Shown here one piece after another: positions 57,340-64,000 of a DNA stretch of 64,000 bases; within the stretch, counting starts at the first letter, position 1, and each line of letters starts with the position of its first letter. Source of the DNA: Styela clava (taxonomy: Eukaryota > Chordata > Ascidiacea > Stolidobranchia > Styelidae); the NCBI RefSeq assembly GCF_964204865.1, contig NC_135259.1, positions 3,038,001-3,102,000 of the forward strand. Direction: 5' to 3'. Below the pieces are notes generated by a model that was not told where the DNA came from, ran no database searches, and saw only the letters and a list, made by a program, of their open reading frames with translations. A program made the translations under genes and the position numbers.

Positions 57340-59910
57340 TTATTGTATGATATCAACAGATGTTTTACTTTTGCACGTCAATGCGCTCCAAAACTTTTCA
57401 AATGCCGTTTTCTCGGACTTTGTAACATTATTATTCAACCCTATTTCGTTTATGCTATATCTTGGATTAGCATTTTCGTCATGTTTCAAAGTGTTTTCTT
57501 TCTGGCCTATAAATTCATTGCTGTCAGAAATTAGGTTTGGATCAATTATTTCATTACGCTGACGAAGAGGAACATTATTCGATACGTTTTTCTCAATTTC
57601 TTCTTCTGTTAGTTGCGTGATTTTTCTTCTCGTGCGAAAGATGAGTTTTGATTTTTTATCGATTTTCTGCCCCTTTAATATGCATTGTGCTTCATAAGGG
57701 AGCATAAACCATCTCATATCTCGAACACTAGAATTTTCGTATTTTGGTCTTTGGTCTTCCACGTTCTTACCGACAATCTAGGAGAAACAAATTAAACCAT
57801 AACATGAAATATATTGAACTGCAGTATTAACACAAATCAAATTCTATAAAATGTTTTAGTGCATTCTGTTATAATACCTATTTAGCAATTACTGAGTCTT
57901 ATTATTAAAACTGAAGTGGTAAAATTTGTTTTCATACCTGCTTGGCATTAAAAAATATTCTTTCAGCTCGTTTCAAGCAGTCGATTCGAGAAGTTGGTAA
58001 TCCTTTTTTTATTGTAAGTGGCTGTCGGTTTTGAGAAGAGTGTAAGCCATTGGGACGAAAAGATAGATCGTCAAGCTTTTTGCACGAAAGTTCCTTAAAA
58101 ATGATAAATAAAACTTTTACAAGCAAAATTAAAATCTAATTGCTGAGCACTAGTTGTTGTTTTGAAGTAAACTCTAGTTCATTTCACCCTTTGGTACTTA
58201 CATCGATGTACTCAGTATGTTTCCACTCCCCAGAACGTGCACCATACTGATATTGAGGTAACAATGTCCAGCCGTGCTTTGCTATCATTGATACAGCACT
58301 TATGATAAAATCAGCATCTTCGTCGGACAAAAAATAAGTGAAATTCAGACGGGTAAATCCTGGCCTCAATACTTCATATTCTGTCTTCTCAGTGTCATGT
58401 CGCTTACGCGTTTTTGTTCTCTCCCTAAAAACCGATATTTTTATATGATGAGTTATCACTACATTTATTTCGATTTGATCTGAAGTATTTTGAAAGCTAC
58501 ATCCGATATTCTGACGATTGATATCTTGATCGTGAACAGTTAGATCGATATTTTTCTAAATTAAATGGATCGTAATTTATCACAAATGATTTATTTAATT
58601 TTTTACAACGTTTGATTTGTAAATACTAAAACATTCGTTATATAAAATGATTTGAAATTTCTATCAATATCCAATTTATTATATTACGATGAAGATAACT
58701 GCAGTGGGCAGACGCCTTGCACAAATGACGTAAAACTTACGGATCTTCAATTAAAATTCCTTCGAATTTCTTCTCGGCTACTCGATCAATTCCTAATAGA
58801 TGTAAGGCATATACTCCAGCACAAGCACAACCTCCTCTTGACTACATGAAAAAGGGAAAAAATATATCTGAATACGAATGAATGATAACGAAGCAATATG
58901 TATTATCAGTATCAGTACCTGTATTCCAAACAAGTCGTTCAGTAAAGCGGCAACAAAGTTGTAATGTAGGTAGTATCCACTATTAACGTTTCTTATTAGA
59001 AAAGAAAAAACTGCAAGTCTATGCTCATTTTGAATATGTATTGATAATTTTTCGTTCAGGATTCCAAGAATCTCCAGTTCTGGTATATCTTTCCACACTT
59101 CCATTGCTCTTGCATAAAGTTCAGTTTCACGCTTCATGATAACGTCGCATCCCACCGACTAAAACATAAAAACCATCAACGTTTAAAATCTGTTATATCA
59201 TCACAGGCCATTACAAAAGAGAAAAAATGTAAAAATAAATGATAAAAACTTCATATACAATTATAGCAAACGTTTACTTTTTTACCATTTTGAGCTTAAA
59301 TGCTAATCCCGCTCTAATAGAGCCTACGATTGCAGGTGTACCACCTTCTTCTCGTGATTCAATGTCTTTTAAATAGCGATGACCGTTTTCTGATACGAAC
59401 AAAACAGTTCCGCCACCGCATCTTGAAGGGACGGCGTTTCAAAATAGATGCTTCGATGCGATAAGTAAACCTGCATATTCAGAAAGTTTATGTCATGACG
59501 CAAATTATGCCAGAAGATTGGCCAAATTTCATTACTACCTTGCGATATTTATAGGGGTGTTATCATATAGAATTTTTGGTACTCCCGTAGTATGTGTACC
59601 AGGTTAGGCCGTGATTTTATTTCGATTATCCTTATTTTAGTTCCAGTACGAGTCGGCGACTGTCTGTGCCAGCCAAGTGAATATACCTCCTGTACATAGG
59701 CTTCCGTCCCTTTACACAACTTGATGTTAAGTAGGCGAACGAAATTAGTTACCTCCATATTGGTACACATATACTTCCGGAGTGCCGAATTTTTAATAAC
59801 AGATTAAAATCTAATTTCGAGCATATCTAAGATAAAAAAAAATAGAGTTTATACAAGATTCGAGATATAGACATCATACCGACATATTGCAGAAAAAATT
59901 GTATGTTAAT

Positions 59911-59960
59911 CAGGGGTGTGCAATGTTTCATTTATTTATTTGGGCCACACCAATAATTTA
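59911..59960. mobile_element. hAT-like terminus in intron 4 of the aminotransferase gene
   Basis: CAGGGGTGTGCAATGTTTCA followed by TTTGGGCCACACCAATAA. Only one end is visible. Confidence 0.4.
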
Positions 59961-60984
59961 GTTTTTCCATGTTCACAACAATTTAAAAAATCTTTCAGCG
60001 AAATAGCACTTTGATTTTGTTAGATTAAATTCATTCAAATATGACTCATGCATATACCCAAATATTTTTTCAGTACCTGGAGCATCTGGACTCCCAACAA
60101 ATTTATGCATGGATATAAACACAGCATCTTTCGAAGTGTTATATTTTCCAATTGGCTCTGGGTGCATTTGAATGTCCATATAAGGTCCTGCCGTCGCATA
60201 ATCCCACAGTGATATCGCGCCATATTTGTGAAGTAATGCAGCAACCTTTCGAGTGTCCGTTGTAATACCTGACCAAATCGAATTAAACATGGATAATTGC
60301 CGGAACAAATTACATCTCAAATCATGGTTTTACGATTTAACAATGTTACTTTACTATATGACGAAGATTTTGTTGCAATGCAGAAACAAAATGAAAGTTT
60401 AATTCTGTATTTTAATCGATTAATTCACTAATGCCTATCTAAAACTCATTTGGCGTCTGATTGTCAATTCGTATGGTTGATGTACTTGACTAAGATTATG
60501 ACACTTTGAGTTTGTTAAACTATAAATATTACATATAAATAATCTACAATAGACGTGATATTCATTGAATTCACATATTATTATCAAATGTGTAAATTTA
60601 AAGACAATAATCATCCATTGTTGACTGTTTGGAGAAAGTGATTTATTTGTTGCCATTCCCGAAGTGGCGTAATATATAAAGTCGCTCAAATATTCCGTCG
60701 TATCAGTGTCATACTTTGATTTAATATTTTGAACCTCTACTTTTGCTAGGCATATATATACTTTGCATTCTTTACTTTAAAATGAGTGATGCTCTAATCC
60801 TAATATATATGCATGATGATGTCAAGGAATTCAACATAGATCAACGTGATATTTAATATATCATGCATGTCGTAACTCGTAAATATTCTGTTTTGATTTG
60901 GGTAGTCTTTAAACATCTATTTTGCGTGGTCGAATTTTCATTTGGAGAATAAATTTTATTGCACTTATCAAGTTGGGTATATAT

Positions 60985-61434
60985 CAGGGGTGGCCTAACT
61001 ACGGTTCGCAGGCCAAATCCAAAAGTTTTGCCCACCCAGACCGGCGGGCCTTGTAAGTGTGACGCAAAAATTTACAGTTTATGAACAATATTTTCAGTGT
61101 TACAAAAGAAGACGTGGAAAACAATAAGCTTTGTGCCAAAACTAAATTTAATCGCAATCTCAACAAATTTCTTGTGTTATTTTTTAGTTAAAACATCAAA
61201 ATTAGTTTTAGTTCGGTTGTGGCTGTATCAGGAGGGCCAGATTGAATTACCCGCGGGCCGTAATTTGCCAATGTCAGATCTATAGTCAATACAAGTAACA
61301 CTTTTGCTTTTGTAACACTGTAAATATTGTTCATAAAATATAACTTTTTACGTCACACTTATCACACACAGGAGGGCGCCAGTTTGAGGGGACGAAATTT
61401 TTGTCCCTCGATCCACAAATCTTGCCCACCCCTG
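60985..61434. mobile_element. 450-bp hAT MITE with internal hairpin, in intron 3 of the aminotransferase gene
   Basis: The ends are CAGGGGTGGCCTAACTACGG and, inverted, CAGGGGTGGGCAAGATTTGT. The flanks are GTATATAT (60977-60984) and GTATATGA (61435-61442). The inner arms, about 61058-61110 and 61300-61355, are long inverted repeats sharing GTGTGACG, TATGAACAATATTT and CAGTGTTACAAAAG, so the element can fold into a long hairpin. Confidence 0.75.
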
Positions 61435-62976
61435 GTATATGATATACTTTATAACACCATCTAGTCTTTACAGTGTACTTGCTGACATTCTGGGAAAGAA
61501 TGAATGTATTCAATGAATATATATTAATCTCATTCCATTCCAAGCAGTCAGTTGACAGTCGAATGATTTTGACGGTGAAATAATATGAAAATGTGATATT
61601 TCAATTCACCGTGTTATTTCCTTTTACAGATCTTTAGATATCAATATAATATTACGTTTGAATATGCTTACCAGTGATATTCGAGGCGGCACTAAAAGTT
61701 CCTATCAGCGGTCTTCCGGAGTTTGCCCAGGCTCGCAAAGCAATCTCTAAATGTCTCAGGTTTATTCTACCGTCAGCTGATTTGCTTATGTTGACAACCT
61801 AAACAGACAATGAATGAATCATGTGTTGCTGTATCCTTCCCTACAGAACATCCTGAGGCAAAATCACAATGTATCTAATATCTTCAGCTATGAATGCATT
61901 AATGTAGGTAAATTATTTCCATCCTCACTCAATAATAATATTAGCATTCTATCCACTTACTTGACTATTCATTTCTCGCCATGGCAACAAGTTAGAATGA
62001 TGTTCAAATGGGCCACAGAAAACAACCGGAGGTTTAGGTAAATCCAAAACAGAAATGAGTTTATGTACAGCACCGGTTACGCCACTTCCAGCAAATATCA
62101 CAACGTCATCGTCGTCTGCCCCAAGAGCGTCGCGGATAATTTCCCTGAGAAAATGAGGATTTGTGATTTCAATTATAATGAAATTAACTGGTTATTAAGA
62201 GAATATCGTGAAACAAAAACGTGTTCATAGTATAATCCTGTAAACGTAAATGTAATCCACAAAAAATTACAATATTTTTCTGTCTGTTGCAAGAAATCTG
62301 CCAAAGAAAATAAATTTAAGATTTGATGTCATTTCCCAATATTTATGCTTCGAAAATATTTGGTCAAATTACGAAGAAATTCTTTTTCGACGTGAATGAA
62401 GAATAAAGCTGAGTCCTAAAATGACTTATAGTAATTTTCCTGATAGTATAGATTTATGTAAAATTTGAACTGAATTTTTCACATCGGCTTTTTAACGAAC
62501 ATATAAGACTGGAATTTTCAACATAAAAATGGACATTTCCAGTGGGTGGTCCAAAACTGAACTATAACTAGATTCCCATGAAGAGAGAAATGTTCACATA
62601 ATAATAAATTTTTTGCGCTTATCCTTTATTGCTTATAATATAAAATGATTTGTTACTTGGCTTCTTTTCTGAATAAAGTTGTTTGTGATGACGTCACTGT
62701 TGTAGTGGTATGAGTATTTGCGTACATTGGTAAAACTTGCTTCATTATGAAATTTTCAATTGAGTGTAAAGCTTTGCCAGAGGCGACGTAGTCGCAATAA
62801 AGAACTTTTCGAGGTCCAAAAGGTCCATCAAAAATTGCATCACGTCCGATTATATCTTTTTCAATAAATTTTAATAAGTTTTCTTTGTCTTTTTCTGTTA
62901 ATTCTTCACCGGGATCATCTTCGTCTGATTTGATTCCAGAAATTCTATTTTTCCATTCAAATCCTTCCCATGCCAT

Positions 62977-64000
62977 TTTGTCTTTTATTTGAATTGAAGT
63001 TCAATATTAACTGCAACTTTTCAACCGTAAGTTTATTCTGTAGATTTATTCAACTTTATAAAATGTATATTGTTTAGTCTATTTACTAAAATAAAAAAGC
63101 TCAAAAAACAAAAGTTAATTGTGTTAAGCTCTTTCATATTTGATTTAACAATGTTGAACTATTATCATTTTACATGATGTACCAATGGAAAATTACGCTC
63201 ACTAGGTAAAAATTGATAGTATTGCCATTTGTTACATGGTCTAACGCAGTTTATGCCGAGACTACGTAGTATCGAATATGTCAGTTATTACAGTAGCCAA
63301 TTCTTCAGCCTCAACTTTCTTATGGTTCTTACTGCCTTCTTCTTAAGAGTTGTTTCCGTATTCTTCCATACATACTTCAAATGCAAATTCCATGAAAGAG
63401 TATTACAAGTTTAGAAATTTCTATCATATCTTACCGTTACACCATTTTTCCGACGACGTTCAATTTAAACTAATAGTTAAAGTAAGCTAAAGGCAGAACA
63501 AATTCGTCGTAAACTAACAACTATGCTATTACGAGAAATGTGTATAATATACAATTCTTTCGATAAAATGGTTTAAGAAAACATGAAATTTCTGTACATT
63601 AGATGAAATATTGCTGTTTTACATGTATATTTAAATTCTCACAGTGATTCAGCTTTCACAAATAGAAAACTAAGACGCAAACTTGCAAACATTATGAATG
63701 TATAATTTGCTATGTTACTTTCTTTATATAGAATGAAGGATAAGTTATTTGAATTTTCCGTATAAATCACAGTAACGCCGTAAGATCAATGTCAACTATG
63801 CTATTTTAAAAGACCTATGTTAATTGCATGCAGTTAGAAGCGATAAGGTCACGAAAATACCTCTAGCACAACTATTTCTATTACAAGCAAAAATTGTTTG
63901 TTTTAAATGATCGCAATAAAACAATTAAAATAACTATTTAAAAAATATTGTAAAAAGGCCACATTACATAACGTAATATAATAAAAATTAACAAATTGGG
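62977..64000. other. upstream of the aminotransferase gene, no gene seen
   Basis: AT-rich sequence without recognisable coding or repeat structure. The promoter of the minus-strand gene should be within the first few hundred bases. No specific element stands out. Confidence 0.4.

Larger units (their letters stand above)
57340..62976 (-). pseudogene. class-V PLP aminotransferase / cysteine-desulfurase-like gene, 10 exons, with one in-frame TGA
   Basis: Exons, high to low: 62976-62657, 62144-61961, 61798-61672, 60268-60077, 59470-59286, 59158-58919, 58841-58741, 58424-58202, 58093-57938 and 57777-57340. All have GT-AG borders and compatible phases, giving 721 codons plus the stop. Fold type I signatures are present in order: FAGSGVTGA (about 124), GPFEHHSNLLPWRE (about 151), GTFSAASNITG, SLWDYATAGPYMD with Asp233, SMHKFVGSPDAPG with the likely PLP Lys266, SRCGGGTVLFVSE, QSRGGCACAG with Cys421/Cys423, and LRPGFTRLNFTYFLSDEDA. 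The C-terminal 145 residues are polar and unrelated to the fold. Codon 285 (59441-59439) is TGA in the middle of KHLF-stop-NAVPSRCGGG, which would remove Cys421 and the small domain. Everything else looks conserved, so this is a very young pseudogene, a null allele, a sequence error or a recoded stop. The substrate is unknown. Confidence 0.85.

Noticed and set aside
59439-59441. The TGA as a selenocysteine codon
   Set aside because: The homologous position is not a redox Cys in the enzymes I know, it lies between KHLF and NAVPSRC, and I see no SECIS-like element in the short 3' flank.

Overview
The window is nuclear DNA of an animal. It is AT-rich by eye, with GT-AG introns, AATAAA poly(A) signals and many fossil DNA transposons. 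The proteins I recognise are adenine phosphoribosyltransferase, CENP-K, Rpn12/PSMD8, RNF170, a G-protein gamma subunit, fukutin and Mu-type glutathione S-transferases. That set, the compact genes and the abundance of hAT elements fit an invertebrate deuterostome such as an ascidian. The phylum is an inference; I see no diagnostic marker for it.

Layout. 1-136: last exon of a protein ending in a CAAX box. 2762-3703 (-): intronless seven-helix membrane protein of unknown function. 8066-10912: a compact housekeeping block, with APRT (+) converging on CENPK (-), and PSMD8 (-) behind CENPK. 11-24 kb: repeats only, including tandem fossil copies of a gene with a C48 (Ulp1-type) cysteine protease domain and an hAT transposase relic. 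24478-26421: RNF170 in five exons. 28579-29751 (-): a two-exon G gamma gene. 31274-32740: an intronless fukutin gene, followed by a two-exon GST (34163-35000). 35.4-43.4 kb: a 2.1 kb hAT element, then a 95-bp satellite array between two inverted sequence ends. 43.7-53.4 kb: two later copies of the fukutin-3'-end/GST block, bloated by nested transposons, with a second apparently intact GST at 50551-51732. 53.4-57 kb: a LINE reverse transcriptase relic broken up by later insertions, and a BED zinc-finger relic. 57340-62976 (-): a ten-exon class-V aminotransferase/cysteine-desulfurase-like gene whose splice sites and frame are all intact except for one in-frame TGA.

The genes do not form one pathway. 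The main story is structural. The 3' end of fukutin plus GST was copied downstream and then copied again. Target-site duplications and empty sites between the copies give a relative order for several insertions: a Mutator-like MITE came before the first duplication, a 0.66 kb hAT element came between the two duplications, and a second MITE insertion and a nested hAT complex are seen only in the middle copy.
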